Assembly: GCF_001854405.1 (NCBI RefSeq)
Contig: NZ_CP017718.1
Location: 3,100,001 to 3,164,000, forward strand
From: Hyphomonas sp. Mor2
GTDB lineage: Bacteria > Pseudomonadota > Alphaproteobacteria > Caulobacterales > Hyphomonadaceae
Direction of reading: 5' to 3'
DNA length: 64,000 bases
The notes beneath the pieces are model-generated. The model was given only the letters and a program-made list of their open reading frames with translations. It made no database searches and had not been told where the DNA came from. Shown here one piece after another: positions 41,008-49,705 of the stretch (positions are counted from its first letter, which is position 1; the number at the start of each line of letters is the position of its first letter). The position numbers and the translations under genes are program-made.

Positions 41008-41514
41008 TCAGCTCAACAAAGCTTGCCAACGATCAAGATAAACTTGCAGCAGTTCAATCAACGTCCCATCGGGGTCTTTACAGACCGCTATGTCGGCCAG
41101 CTCTGCATGCCCCGATTTCGGCTCTGAAAGAAATTCCACGCCGTCGGCTTTAAGGCGTTTCACATCGCGTTCGAGATCTTCTGTTGCGAGGCAGATTCGT
41201 ACGAGCCCTCGATCCGAATTGGTCAGAGGCGCGCCTTGGTCCACGCCGCTGAGCTCTGTCAGATCGAGCTTCGGGAAGCCGTCATCCAATTGCATGATAC
41301 AGGCCCGACCTTTCGTGCCCTGCTTTATGCCCAAAGCTGAGGCGGCATCATCTGGCAGCGGTTTCTGGTCCGGCGAAGCATCGAGTGCGAGGTAAGGGAT
41401 GGCTGGAATAAATAGCTCAAAGCCGAGCTTTTTATAGAACGCGATCGATTGCTCCAGATTGGCAACATTCACGTTGATGTGCCCCCAACCAAAGCGCGGT
41501 TTTTCAGCTGCCAT
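41008..41514 (-). CDS. VOC family protein
   Basis: A 168-residue VOC protein. The start is set at ATG 41514 because GAGGA lies 7 nt upstream. Typical features are GHINVNVANLEQSIAFYKKLGFELFI, RACIMQLDDGFPKLDLTEL, RICLATEDLERDVKRLKADGVEF and the closing KDPDGTLIELLQVY, with a likely metal-binding histidine and glutamate. The substrate is unknown. It is the fourth VOC-fold protein within about 7 kb, though the copies are not close in sequence by eye. It is probably separate from the DUF1697 gene just upstream. Confidence 0.85.
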   Translation of the reverse strand: MAAEKPRFGWGHINVNVANLEQSIAFYKKLGFELFIPAIPYLALDASPDQKPLPDDAASALGIKQGTKGRACIMQLDDGFPKLDLTELSGVDQGAPLTNSDRGLVRICLATEDLERDVKRLKADGVEFLSEPKSGHAELADIAVCKDPDGTLIELLQVYLDRWQALLS

Positions 41515-41587
41515 GTGTTTTTCCTCGAATGCAAACAATCCCAAGCCCTATCATAGGATTTGAACAAGCGATTGAACAAGTTCGCCC

Positions 41588-42121
41588 TCAAGGCAGGAGC
41601 TCGGCAATTTTGACCGCTGTTCGATAGTTTCGGGCTGTTGTGGCGACGCCGAGCTTCTGCTCGACCAGATTTGCGAGTTTGGATCGTCCAATGCCGTCTG
41701 GTGCATGAAGGTAGAAGACGCGTTCTGTGAGCGTGTATTCTTCGGTGGCGGCGCGAACTTGCTCGAGGGTATCGAGGTCCGGCTCGAGTGCGGCCGTCGC
41801 GAGGAAGTAAAGATGAACGGTCTTTGGGGCCTCAAGGGCTTGCGGATACGGATTCGCCGCGATGGCCAGACCTAGTTCCGAGTCCTCCAGCACCAGAACG
41901 CTGGGTTTGAACCCGAAACGCTTGTCTATGGCGCTCGAAATCTGGCTCTGGATGTCGAGCCGGTCTGTCAGGTCTGACTGAAAGACGCAATTGCCACTTT
42001 GGATATAGGTCCGGACCCCACCAAAACCCTCGCGCTGCAACATCTCACGCAGGTCTTTCATCGGCAGAATGTTGTTCCCACCAACATTGATCCCTCTCAA
42101 CAGCGCAATCCATGTCTTCAT
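41588..42121 (-). CDS. DUF1697 family protein
   Basis: A 177-residue DUF1697 protein. The N-terminal WIALLRGINVGGNNILPMKDLREMLQREGFGGVRTYIQSGNCVF is almost a signature of the family, and the C-terminal APDGIGRSKLANLVEQKLGVATTARNYRTAVKIAEL is also typical. The fold is ferredoxin-like. Function is unknown. It is widely scattered in bacteria and often found beside small-molecule enzymes. No operon partner is obvious: the VOC gene downstream has its own ribosome binding site 70 nt away. Confidence 0.92.
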   Translation of the reverse strand: MKTWIALLRGINVGGNNILPMKDLREMLQREGFGGVRTYIQSGNCVFQSDLTDRLDIQSQISSAIDKRFGFKPSVLVLEDSELGLAIAANPYPQALEAPKTVHLYFLATAALEPDLDTLEQVRAATEEYTLTERVFYLHAPDGIGRSKLANLVEQKLGVATTARNYRTAVKIAELLP

Positions 42122-42202
42122 CTAAATTCGATACACCGAAACCACGGAGATTCGCAATTTCGAGCGCAATCGCGGTGTCTGCATTTCCTCCCGTATCCGG
42201 CG

Positions 42203-43180
42203 TCAAAGCACGCTGGAGAGCAGGGGTTTTCCATCGATGAAATTCTCGATGTTTGATTGGGCCAGCTGGGCTTGTGCGAACAGGGTTTCAAAGGTCGCGC
42301 CGCCCTGGTGCGGGGTCAGAAGGACATTTGGAACGTCGGCCCAACGGGCGCTATTGGTGGGCTCAGGATCGAACACATCCAGGCCCGCGCCGCCAATCCG
42401 GTTCGATTTCAATGCCTCAATCAGGGCCGCTTCATCGACGACGCTGCCGCGGGACACGTTCACAAGCACCCCATCCGGGCCAAGTCGGTCGAGGATATCG
42501 TCATTGATAAGATGGCGCGTCGTCTCGTCCGGGCGACAGCAGATGACCAGGCCCCGGCATTGATCCGCCAGGTCGGCAAGACTGTCTATATAAGGCGTTT
42601 CAATATCCGGCTTGGGGCGCGGTCCCCACCATTTCAGATCGACGCCGAAGGGCGTCAGTCGTTTGAGCACTTCCTGGCCGATGGATCCCAGGCCGACAAT
42701 ACCGACCGGCATATTGCGGATCGAGTGGCGCAGCGGCGGGGCCGCGCCGACCCACTGATCGGTCATGATGTAATCCTGAGTCTGCGGAATGCGGAGCAGA
42801 AGCGAGGTCATCAGGGCGACGGCGAGGTCGGCCACGTCGCCGGAATTCATTCCAGGCGCGTTTGTGACCGCAATCCCGCGCGCGCGGCATTCGTCGAGAT
42901 CGATATTGCTGAAACCCGCCGATACAGAGGCGACCAGCTTGAGGTTGGGAAAGCGGGCCAGCAGCTTCTTGTCGAGCTTTTCGATGCTGGCCGATAACAG
43001 AACATCTACCTCGGCCCCGCGTGAGGCGATGGTGGCCTCTATGTCTTGATCGGTTTCCAGCCAGTTCCAGCGTTCGGGACGGTTCGGAAAGAGTGTGTGC
43101 ATTTCAGAATGCATGGCGAGGACGGTCGCGGCTTGGGGCATGAAATCGGTCTCAGCTGGAGAAAGGGAAAGGGGCTGCAC
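42203..43180 (-). CDS. D-2-hydroxyacid dehydrogenase
   Basis: A 325-residue NAD(P)-dependent 2-hydroxyacid dehydrogenase. The cofactor motif is VGLGSIG, and the catalytic triad is seen as Arg in VNVSRGSVVDE, Glu in VFDPEP and His in LLTPHQGG. It interconverts 2-oxo acids and D-2-hydroxy acids, with glyoxylate or hydroxypyruvate likely substrates. It is 3' of a phytanoyl-CoA dioxygenase-type gene on the same strand (50 nt apart), which suggests joint expression in alpha-oxidation of branched acids or a related route, but this is inferred. Confidence 0.9.
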   Translation of the reverse strand: MQPLSLSPAETDFMPQAATVLAMHSEMHTLFPNRPERWNWLETDQDIEATIASRGAEVDVLLSASIEKLDKKLLARFPNLKLVASVSAGFSNIDLDECRARGIAVTNAPGMNSGDVADLAVALMTSLLLRIPQTQDYIMTDQWVGAAPPLRHSIRNMPVGIVGLGSIGQEVLKRLTPFGVDLKWWGPRPKPDIETPYIDSLADLADQCRGLVICCRPDETTRHLINDDILDRLGPDGVLVNVSRGSVVDEAALIEALKSNRIGGAGLDVFDPEPTNSARWADVPNVLLTPHQGGATFETLFAQAQLAQSNIENFIDGKPLLSSVL

Positions 43181-43230
43181 GCGTGCGCCGAAGGCTCGAC
43201 ACGCGCGCGCAGTTTGATGGGTGGATGGCG

Positions 43231-44406
43231 TCAGATGCTCAGATCGAGCGCATTGTAATCATGGAGTGAGGCTTTCGCCTCGTCATTCCACTCATAGGAC
43301 AAGCCTTGTTCGACGAAGGGCTGATACGCGTATGGCGTCTCGTTCGGGAAACGCTTGCGCCGGGCATCGATGCCAAATCCGATCACCTCAGAGCGCTTGG
43401 CAATCAGGTCCTCATCAAAGACCTGGACCGCGCTGTGCGTGCCGGCTCCGGTGACACCGAGGACCGAGCTGCGGCGGTGGAAGCCCATATTGACGGTAAT
43501 GCGGGGCTCGAAACCGGTATTGGCGAAGGAGCCATGTACCAGCTGGCGATTGCACATCACCACATCGCCGGCCTCACAGACGAGCGGGACGGTGTCGGCA
43601 ATCCGCTCACTGCCGGACTCTTCGACGAGTTTCCTGATATCGACTTTGCCAAGCGTGTGGCTGCCAGGCAGGACCCAGACGCCGTTCACGGCTGTGCTGC
43701 CATACACCTGAGCCATGAAGTTGAAACCGTGAATGCCCTCATCAAAGTCTTCGCTGTCCCAATGGGTCGTCCCGTCCTGGTGCCAGGACACTGCCGCGCC
43801 GATACCGGGTTCCTTGATAAACAGACTTTCATTGAACGGCGCGAAATCCTTGCCATTGATCTCCTCGGCCACCTTGAGCAGTTGCGGATGACCATAGACG
43901 CGCAGACAGGTTTCGGAGAATTGCAAGGAGCCGAGTAGAATGAATGGCGCTGCGGCTGGTGCATCATCGGCAGCCTTGGGCTCAAGCAGCTTCACCTGAT
44001 GACGCCCATTCGCGAGCGTGGAGCCGCCCAGAGGGTCACCCAATGGCTTTGACCAGACGAGTGTGGTCGTCGTGCAATCCGCGCCCAGGGCCGGGGCGCC
44101 GTCGGCAGTCAGCTTTTCGCCCGGGCCGACGGGGAAGCGCGTCTTCATCTCCGCCAGGTCCTGCTTGATATCGTCCAGCTCATCCTGATGCAGAACGCCG
44201 GTAAACACGTAGAACCCATACTTTTTGTAAGCGTCGACGATATGGCGCGCGAGATGACCATCGGCGTCAAATTCGATCGGGCCGCGATTGTCCAAAGCCA
44301 TCGCACGCTTGTGTCCGGAAATCAGATAGTCACGCATCGCGTCGGCGTCATCGCCATAATGCGCGGCGCAGGCTTCGATGGACTCCATGTAGTGGGGGTC
44401 AGACAT
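43231..44406 (-). CDS. phytanoyl-CoA dioxygenase family protein
   Basis: A 391-residue Fe(II)/2-oxoglutarate-dependent dioxygenase. The iron ligands are in VSWHQDGTTHWD (His and Asp) and in QLVHGSFANTGFEPRITVNMGF, where the Arg binds 2-oxoglutarate. It resembles the PhyH family, which hydroxylates acyl-CoAs or other small molecules. It is longer than average because of an N-terminal extension. It is divergent from a TetR regulator across a 26-bp near-palindromic site, so expression is probably derepressed by its substrate. The 2-hydroxyacid dehydrogenase follows. Confidence 0.87.
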   Translation of the reverse strand: MSDPHYMESIEACAAHYGDDADAMRDYLISGHKRAMALDNRGPIEFDADGHLARHIVDAYKKYGFYVFTGVLHQDELDDIKQDLAEMKTRFPVGPGEKLTADGAPALGADCTTTTLVWSKPLGDPLGGSTLANGRHQVKLLEPKAADDAPAAAPFILLGSLQFSETCLRVYGHPQLLKVAEEINGKDFAPFNESLFIKEPGIGAAVSWHQDGTTHWDSEDFDEGIHGFNFMAQVYGSTAVNGVWVLPGSHTLGKVDIRKLVEESGSERIADTVPLVCEAGDVVMCNRQLVHGSFANTGFEPRITVNMGFHRRSSVLGVTGAGTHSAVQVFDEDLIAKRSEVIGFGIDARRKRFPNETPYAYQPFVEQGLSYEWNDEAKASLHDYNALDLSI

Positions 44407-44427
44407 GAGTGGATCCTCCTTCGTTTT

Positions 44428-44453
44428 AACGTTGTTTAAATTTAAACATCGTT
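44428..44453. promoter_or_regulatory. 26-bp near-perfect palindrome, likely TetR operator
   Basis: A 16-bp perfect palindrome (TGTTTAAATTTAAACA, 44433-44448) extended by AACG-type arms with a single mismatch. It lies 21 nt from the phytanoyl-CoA dioxygenase start and 41 nt from the TetR start, in the right place for repression of both. Confidence 0.7.
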
Positions 44454-44494
44454 TAATTCTTGTGTCAATCCAGAAATCGACTTAAGGACTCTGT

Positions 44495-45163
44495 ATGGCT
44501 GTCGAGACTCTTGCTTCACGCGAAACCACGCGTTCAAAAAATATGGCGAAACGCCGGGAGACGATCCTGCGCGAAGCCCGCAAACTGATTGCGGATGAGG
44601 GCTTTGAGGCTTTGAAGATCAGAGATCTCGCCGCGCGCGCAGGCCTGACCGTGCCGACGATTTACAATCTGGTCGGCGGCAAGACTGAAATCCTCACCGT
44701 CATCATCGACGAAATGGTGGTGCACCTTCGCACGCTCCAGGACGAAGCGGGGAGTGCGTCGGTCGAGGAATCGTTTGCGAAACTGATCGAGAATTTGGCC
44801 GATCACTTTGCCACCGATGAAGCGTTCTTTCGGGCTGCCTTTATTGCGGGCGACCGGAGCGGACTGTTCGAGCAAAGCTCTGGCGAGGGGATTTTCGCTC
44901 ACTTCGTTCAACAACCGATCGAAGCCTGTGCGCGGGCCGTTGAGGAGGGGCTTCTACACGGTCAAGTTTCGCCTGAAGTGCTCGGGCCGCAGATCTATGG
45001 CTGTTATCGCCTGGCGCGACAGGATTGGGCCAACGGGTATTTCGATTTGGAAGGGTTCAGAAGGCAGGCGCTTGTCGGTGTCTTCTTGTGCCTCGCATCA
45101 GACGCCACGCCCGCCTTTCGCGAACGCCTTCTAAGTAAGGTTTCGGTCCTGATGGGCGATTAG
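44495..45163 (+). CDS. TetR/AcrR-family transcriptional regulator
   Basis: A 222-residue regulator with the N-terminal HTH (ILREARKLIADEGFEALKIRDLAARAGLTVPTIYNLVGGKTEIL) typical of TetR, and a helical ligand-binding domain. The inducer is unknown but is probably a hydrophobic acyl or aromatic compound. It is divergent from the phytanoyl-CoA dioxygenase gene. The intergenic region carries a 26-bp palindrome, so autoregulation is likely. An extended N-terminal tail of about 15 residues precedes the HTH. The gene is followed by 74 nt without features before a convergent TAXI gene. Confidence 0.9.
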   Translation: MAVETLASRETTRSKNMAKRRETILREARKLIADEGFEALKIRDLAARAGLTVPTIYNLVGGKTEILTVIIDEMVVHLRTLQDEAGSASVEESFAKLIENLADHFATDEAFFRAAFIAGDRSGLFEQSSGEGIFAHFVQQPIEACARAVEEGLLHGQVSPEVLGPQIYGCYRLARQDWANGYFDLEGFRRQALVGVFLCLASDATPAFRERLLSKVSVLMGD

Positions 45164-45237
45164 GGCAGGCCGTTCGGACTCTCCGCTTCGGCACGCTTTC
45201 GCGGCAGCCTCAGCTTTCATCCAGGATCCCATTCCCC

Positions 45238-46518
45238 TTAGGCCAGCGCCGCCTGCCGCGCGATCAGGGCTTCGACGAAATTGATATGGCTGCGCAAGTG
45301 ATAGAGCTCGTCATTATAAGAGACCGGCACATCCACTTGTCCGACTTCGTGCTGCAGCGCCTGGATCTCGGACAGGACGGATTGGCGCTCTTCGTCTGAT
45401 TTGGCCTCGAAGCCGCGGCGTTCGAGGTCGTGCAGGTCATTATACCAGATGTAGATCTTGCGCCGGATGCGCCAGCGATAGACAGGCGGAGCCATCTGAA
45501 CCAGCGGGATGGCGAGCGCGATCAGCGGGATCAGGAAGACCCAGGCGCGCTCCAGGAAATTGGCCCAGCCAAAGGAGAAATAGCGGCGCAGGAAAGTCGG
45601 ACCATTGCGATAATAACGTCGCGCCTCGTCAGACAGGGGCAGGTCGGTCCGGGTCTGGTCCGGGAACGTGTCGGCGCGGGTCAGGATGGAGCCCCCACTG
45701 TGAATGCTTTCGGCCGCTTCGAGCAGGACCGATTGCAAAGCCGGGTGGAGGTCCTTGTCGACACCGAGCTGGGCAATCGCGGAGATCAGCAGCACGTCCC
45801 CGGCGGGGATGTCGCGATCCATGTCGACCACGCCATCGAACAGTGTGAGCGGCGCCAGCGCATCGTCGCGCATGGACAGGCCCTTGGCCCGGCGCATGTC
45901 GATCAGGCGGGTGTCCGGATTATTAAGAAGGGCCTGGACATAGCTGGCATTGACCCCGGCGGTGAAGACAGCGGCTTCGACCTCGCCTTCAAGAAGGGCC
46001 TGCGCCGCGTCGCTGCCGGAGAGTGGCACGATCGCTTCCCATTCGCCGCCCCATTCGGCCTGCAGTCGTTCCGTCATCGCGCGGGTGCCGGAGCCGTCCG
46101 GGCCAGCGGCGATGCGAACGGTTTCAAGGTCGCCAAAGTCAGTTGCCAGGGCGGAGAGCTGGTCGGCGCGTCTGAAAATCCAGAACGGTTCGGCAAACAT
46201 GCCGCCCAGGGAGTCCAGGTGTTCGCGCGCTTCATCGCTGGCCAGGCCGCCCTGCAGCAGGGCGACATCAGCCTCGCCCGCCTGGAGCAGGGCATAATTC
46301 TCGATCGTGCCTTTGGTCTCCAGAACCTCGACCCGGATGCCATGCTCGGACAGGGCCTCGGCATAGCGCTCGGCGATCGCATAATACTCGCCATCGGCCC
46401 CGCCAGCGGCGAAGCGGATATCCATGGGCGGGGGCGGCGCGACAAAGCGCATGGCAATGATCAGAACGACCAGAACGACCAAAGCGATCGGGCCATAGGT
46501 TTTTAACGCGTCATCCAT
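45238..46518 (-). CDS. TAXI-family TRAP-type solute-binding protein, membrane-anchored
   Basis: A 426-residue protein with an N-terminal helix (residues 10-28, an uncleaved anchor), then a TAXI-type binding domain: FAAGGADGEYYAIAERYAEAL, VLETKGTIENYALLQAGEADVALLQGG, and the later AAVFTAGVNASYVQALL. A second transmembrane helix sits near residue 325-350, followed by a cytoplasmic coiled region. A classical TAXI binding protein is free and delivers solutes to a TRAP permease; here no dctQM-like genes adjoin and the C-terminal helix is unusual. It may be a sensor rather than a transporter part. It is divergent from ftsH. Confidence 0.8.
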   Translation of the reverse strand: MDDALKTYGPIALVVLVVLIIAMRFVAPPPPMDIRFAAGGADGEYYAIAERYAEALSEHGIRVEVLETKGTIENYALLQAGEADVALLQGGLASDEAREHLDSLGGMFAEPFWIFRRADQLSALATDFGDLETVRIAAGPDGSGTRAMTERLQAEWGGEWEAIVPLSGSDAAQALLEGEVEAAVFTAGVNASYVQALLNNPDTRLIDMRRAKGLSMRDDALAPLTLFDGVVDMDRDIPAGDVLLISAIAQLGVDKDLHPALQSVLLEAAESIHSGGSILTRADTFPDQTRTDLPLSDEARRYYRNGPTFLRRYFSFGWANFLERAWVFLIPLIALAIPLVQMAPPVYRWRIRRKIYIWYNDLHDLERRGFEAKSDEERQSVLSEIQALQHEVGQVDVPVSYNDELYHLRSHINFVEALIARQAALA

Positions 46519-46666
46519 CCATTATCCCTCGAAATTCCGGCCCGACTCGCTCGATTCATAGCCATAGGTGAAGCTTATGTCACAGATTGAGATGATTTGA
46601 GTCGTTTTCATGAAATCCTTCCCCTATATTATAGGAAAGTGACATCACTAACGTCTGGAATGATCG

Positions 46667-48589
46667 ATGAATATGCGTAATCTCGCGGTCTGGGGCCTGA
46701 TCGCGGTTCTCCTGCTTGGCCTTCTGGCCGTCATGCAAAGCAATCCGGCGCAGGCCGGGGCTCAGAAAGTCGATATTTCTGAGGTCTATGAGCTGGCCGA
46801 AAACAAGCAGCTGACCGAAGTGGTGATCACGCCAACCAAGGTGACCGCTGTCACGACCAATAATGAACGCATCTTTGCGCAGAAAAGCCAGGACCTCGGC
46901 GCCCTGCGCGAGCGGATGATCGAACTGGACGTTCCCTCGGTGGTCGATGATCCGGATACCGGTTTCAACCTTGGCGACCTGATCATGGGCCTGCTGCCCA
47001 TCATCTTCATTGTCGCCATCCTGTTCTTCTTCATGCGACAGATGCAGTCCGGCGGCGGCGGTCGCGGCGCGATGAGCTTTGGCAAGTCCCGGGCGCGTCT
47101 GCTGACGGAAAAGCAGGGCCGGGTCACATTTGACGATGTCGCCGGTGTCGACGAAGCCAAGGAAGAACTCGAAGAAGTGGTCGACTTCTTGAAAGACCCG
47201 GCCAAGTTCCAGCGCCTCGGCGGCAAGATCCCCAAAGGTGCGCTTCTAGTGGGCCCTCCCGGAACTGGTAAGACCTTGCTGGCGCGCGCGATTGCCGGCG
47301 AAGCCGGTGTGCCCTTCTTCACGATTTCAGGCTCGGACTTTGTTGAAATGTTTGTCGGTGTCGGCGCCAGCCGCGTCCGCGACATGTTCGAGCAAGCCAA
47401 GCGCAACGCGCCTTGCATCATCTTCATTGACGAGATCGATGCCGTCGGCCGCTCGCGCGGGGCCGGCCTCGGCGGCGGCAATGATGAGCGCGAACAGACG
47501 CTCAACCAGCTACTGGTCGAGATGGACGGGTTCGAAGCCAATGACGGGATCATTATCGTTGCGGCGACCAACCGCCCTGACGTGCTCGATCCGGCATTGC
47601 TGCGTCCGGGCCGTTTTGACCGCCAGGTCACCGTTGGCAATCCGGACGTGATCGGCCGCGAGAAGATCCTGAAAGTGCATATGCGCAATGTCCCGCTGGC
47701 CAAGGATGTTGAGCCAAAGATCATTGCGCGCGGGACGCCGGGTTTCTCCGGTGCTGATCTTGCCAATCTGGTCAATGAAGCGGCCCTGCTGGCCGCCCGC
47801 CGCGGCAAGCGCGTGGTTGCCATGTCGGAATTTGAAGACGCCAAGGACAAGGTCCTGATGGGGCCAGAGCGCCGCTCCATGGTGATGAGCCAGGAAGAGA
47901 AGGAACTCACCGCCTGGCATGAGGCCGGGCATGCGATCGTGGCGATGAAGGTCCCGAAAGCCGACCCGGTTCACAAGGCCACGATCATTCCGCGTGGCCG
48001 CGCACTCGGCATGGTCATGCAGCTGCCGGAAGACGACAAGCTGTCCATGAGCCGGATCGAGATGACCTCACGCCTCGCCATCATCATGGGGGGACGGGTC
48101 GCTGAAGAAGAGAAGTTTGGCGACGAAGCCGTCACCGCCGGTGCGGCCTCGGACATTCAGCAAGCCACGCGCCTCGCCCGCGCCATGGTCACCCGCTGGG
48201 GCCTGTCGGATGAGATCGGTCCGGTGGATTATGGCGAAGATCAGGGCCAGGTTTTCCTCGGCCAGCAACTGGTCCAGTCCTCTTCAGTGTCTGAAGAGAC
48301 GTCCAAGAAGATCGAGGAAGAGGTCCGCAAACTGATCCAGAAGGGCATGGACGATGCCCGCGAGATCATGACCAAGTTCCGTGATCAATGGTCGGCGCTG
48401 GCCGAAGCGCTGCTGGAGTATGAGACGCTCACGGGCGATGAAATCCGCGGGCTGATCAATGAGGGCAAACTGCCGGAACGTCCGGATGAGCCGGACGAGC
48501 CCCCGCGCCCGAACGCCGCCGTTCCAGTCATCGGAAAACGTCGCAAAGACAAAGGCGGTGATTTCGGTGGAGAGCCAGAGCCAGCTTAA
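46667..48589 (+). CDS. ftsH: ATP-dependent zinc metalloprotease FtsH
   Basis: A 640-residue membrane-bound AAA protease that degrades misfolded membrane proteins and regulators such as the heat-shock sigma factor. Transmembrane helices are at about 5-23 and 105-123, with a periplasmic loop between them. The AAA module has Walker A GPPGTGKT (196-203), Walker [13 protein letters not shown] and the SRH. The zinc motif HEAGH is at 418-422. C-terminal residues 610-640 are a Pro/Lys-rich tail. No tilS or folP is adjacent, unlike many alphaproteobacteria. Confidence 0.98.
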   Translation: MNMRNLAVWGLIAVLLLGLLAVMQSNPAQAGAQKVDISEVYELAENKQLTEVVITPTKVTAVTTNNERIFAQKSQDLGALRERMIELDVPSVVDDPDTGFNLGDLIMGLLPIIFIVAILFFFMRQMQSGGGGRGAMSFGKSRARLLTEKQGRVTFDDVAGVDEAKEELEEVVDFLKDPAKFQRLGGKIPKGALLVGPPGTGKTLLARAIAGEAGVPFFTISGSDFVEMFVGVGASRVRDMFEQAKRNAPCIIFIDEIDAVGRSRGAGLGGGNDEREQTLNQLLVEMDGFEANDGIIIVAATNRPDVLDPALLRPGRFDRQVTVGNPDVIGREKILKVHMRNVPLAKDVEPKIIARGTPGFSGADLANLVNEAALLAARRGKRVVAMSEFEDAKDKVLMGPERRSMVMSQEEKELTAWHEAGHAIVAMKVPKADPVHKATIIPRGRALGMVMQLPEDDKLSMSRIEMTSRLAIIMGGRVAEEEKFGDEAVTAGAASDIQQATRLARAMVTRWGLSDEIGPVDYGEDQGQVFLGQQLVQSSSVSEETSKKIEEEVRKLIQKGMDDAREIMTKFRDQWSALAEALLEYETLTGDEIRGLINEGKLPERPDEPDEPPRPNAAVPVIGKRRKDKGGDFGGEPEPA

Positions 48590-48645
48590 GTGTTCGCGCC
48601 CGTTTGTTCACTTTTTGTTTGACTCTTTCGGAGTGAATACTTTAA

Positions 48646-48933
48646 ATGAGTCGCATGGATACTCGTGCCTTTCGATCGACACTTGAAACACACGGTATTG
48701 ACCGTGAAGTTTCAGACGCGATCGTCGATCTGGTCGAGGACAGTCGCGAACCGTTTGTGACCAACGAGAAGTTGGAACTGGAAATGACCAAACAGGCGGC
48801 GGCATTGAATCTGAGTTTTGCAGGTCTCGAGACACGGTTTGAAGCGCACAAAACTCACACGACCCGGCTCGTACTGGGGACCAGTGGGGCATTGGGTCTT
48901 CTCATGATCATGCTTCGCTTTCTGCCAACCTGA
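48646..48933 (+). CDS. small coiled-coil membrane protein (DUF1640-like)
   Basis: A 95-residue protein: an N-terminal helical region (MDTRAFRSTLETHGIDREVSDAIVDLVED), a central helix likely to form a coiled coil (VTNEKLELEMTKQAAALNLSFAGLETRFEAH), and one C-terminal transmembrane helix (LVLGTSGALGLLMIMLRF). This resembles small DUF1640/CCDC90-like proteins, but the match is by overall shape only. It lies 56 nt downstream of ftsH and may be in its operon. Function unknown. Confidence 0.6.
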   Translation: MSRMDTRAFRSTLETHGIDREVSDAIVDLVEDSREPFVTNEKLELEMTKQAAALNLSFAGLETRFEAHKTHTTRLVLGTSGALGLLMIMLRFLPT

Positions 48934-48945
48934 GGGACATCAAAC

Positions 48946-49176
48946 ATGGCGATGACACGAGAAACGCTGGAAGGCTTTCTGACGGACGCGTTTCCGGAGG
49001 CGGAGATCATTCTCACAGACTTGGCCGGGGACAATGATCACTGGCAGGCGGAGATTGTCTCGGAACAGTTTCGCGGCAAGACGCGGGTGGCGCAGCATCA
49101 GATGGTCTATGCCGCCCTGAAAGGCAAAATGGGCGGCGAGTTGCACGCGCTGGCGCTGAAGACCCGCGCGCCTTGA
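48946..49176 (+). CDS. BolA/IbaG family protein
   Basis: A 76-residue BolA-type protein. The helix-turn-helix-like core is recognisable: LEGFLTDAFPEAEIILTDLAGDNDHWQAEIVSEQFRGKTRVAQHQMVYAALKGKMGGELHALALKTRAP. The histidine in VAQHQMVY is the one that binds a 2Fe-2S cluster together with monothiol glutaredoxins. In many alphaproteobacteria bolA is followed by the glutaredoxin gene grxD, but here it is followed by a PilZ gene on the other strand, so its partner must be elsewhere. It begins 12 nt after the small coiled-coil gene. Confidence 0.9.
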   Translation: MAMTRETLEGFLTDAFPEAEIILTDLAGDNDHWQAEIVSEQFRGKTRVAQHQMVYAALKGKMGGELHALALKTRAP

Positions 49177-49530
49177 TCAGTGGTCGATAAAGGCGAGACC
49201 GGCATCGAACTCGTCTTGCCAGATCACGCGGGCCACGCGGTCCAGACCGATCCGGGAGGCCCGGATGGTGACTTCGCCTGGCAAACGGCTTTTGCTGCGA
49301 AACCGGACGCGGGCGCCGGCGACACCAGCATCAAGGATAATGCCCTCACGCACGGATTGACGCTGCTCTGAGGTTTCTTCGACCGACGTCACCACGCAAA
49401 CGCACCATTTTGGGTCACGTTCGCTGCTGCGTTCCTGTTCATCCTCGCTGACCGGGCGCAGGACCGGAATCGCATCCGTCGCCGGTGTCAGCGCCTTGTG
49501 CGGGCGAAATAAGGCTCTCGGAAAAGGCAT
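49177..49530 (-). CDS. PilZ-domain protein
   Basis: A 117-residue protein with a C-terminal PilZ-like domain (GIILDAGVAGARVRFRSKSRLPGEVTIRASRIGLDRVARVIWQDEFDAGLAFID). PilZ domains bind c-di-GMP with RxxxR and D/NxSxxG motifs; here the motif reads LDAGVAGARVRF, and an obvious upstream RxxxR is weak (RQSVREG). It may bind c-di-GMP poorly. ATG at 49530 with GGAGGGA is the best start. It converges with bolA with no gap. It may link c-di-GMP signals to the envelope. Confidence 0.75.
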   Translation of the reverse strand: MPFPRALFRPHKALTPATDAIPVLRPVSEDEQERSSERDPKWCVCVVTSVEETSEQRQSVREGIILDAGVAGARVRFRSKSRLPGEVTIRASRIGLDRVARVIWQDEFDAGLAFIDH

Positions 49531-49705
49531 TCTGTCCCTCCATGAGTAGTCGTGGGAAATAGCCACGCAGGGACTGTGCCAAATGATCCGAATTAACCTT
49601 AATCGCGCAACCGGAGCGGGCAATCGGGCCGATTCGACGCGTTTTGCCTGTTGAGAGGCCTCCCGAAAAAGCGCGCTCGCCCCATTTAGTTCTGGCTAGT
49701 TCAGG

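Noticed and set aside
44442..44456. TTAA-N7-TTAA resembling a CtrA box near the TetR gene
   Set aside because: It falls within the AT-rich 26-bp palindrome, where such a match is expected by composition. The TetR operator reading is simpler.
45430..46506. 358-codon open frame opposite the TAXI gene
   Set aside because: Antisense to a coding region whose own frame gives clear TAXI motifs; the translation shows none.
46786..47910. 374-codon open frame opposite ftsH
   Set aside because: Shadow of ftsH: serine- and arginine-rich translation of the reverse strand with no domain sense.
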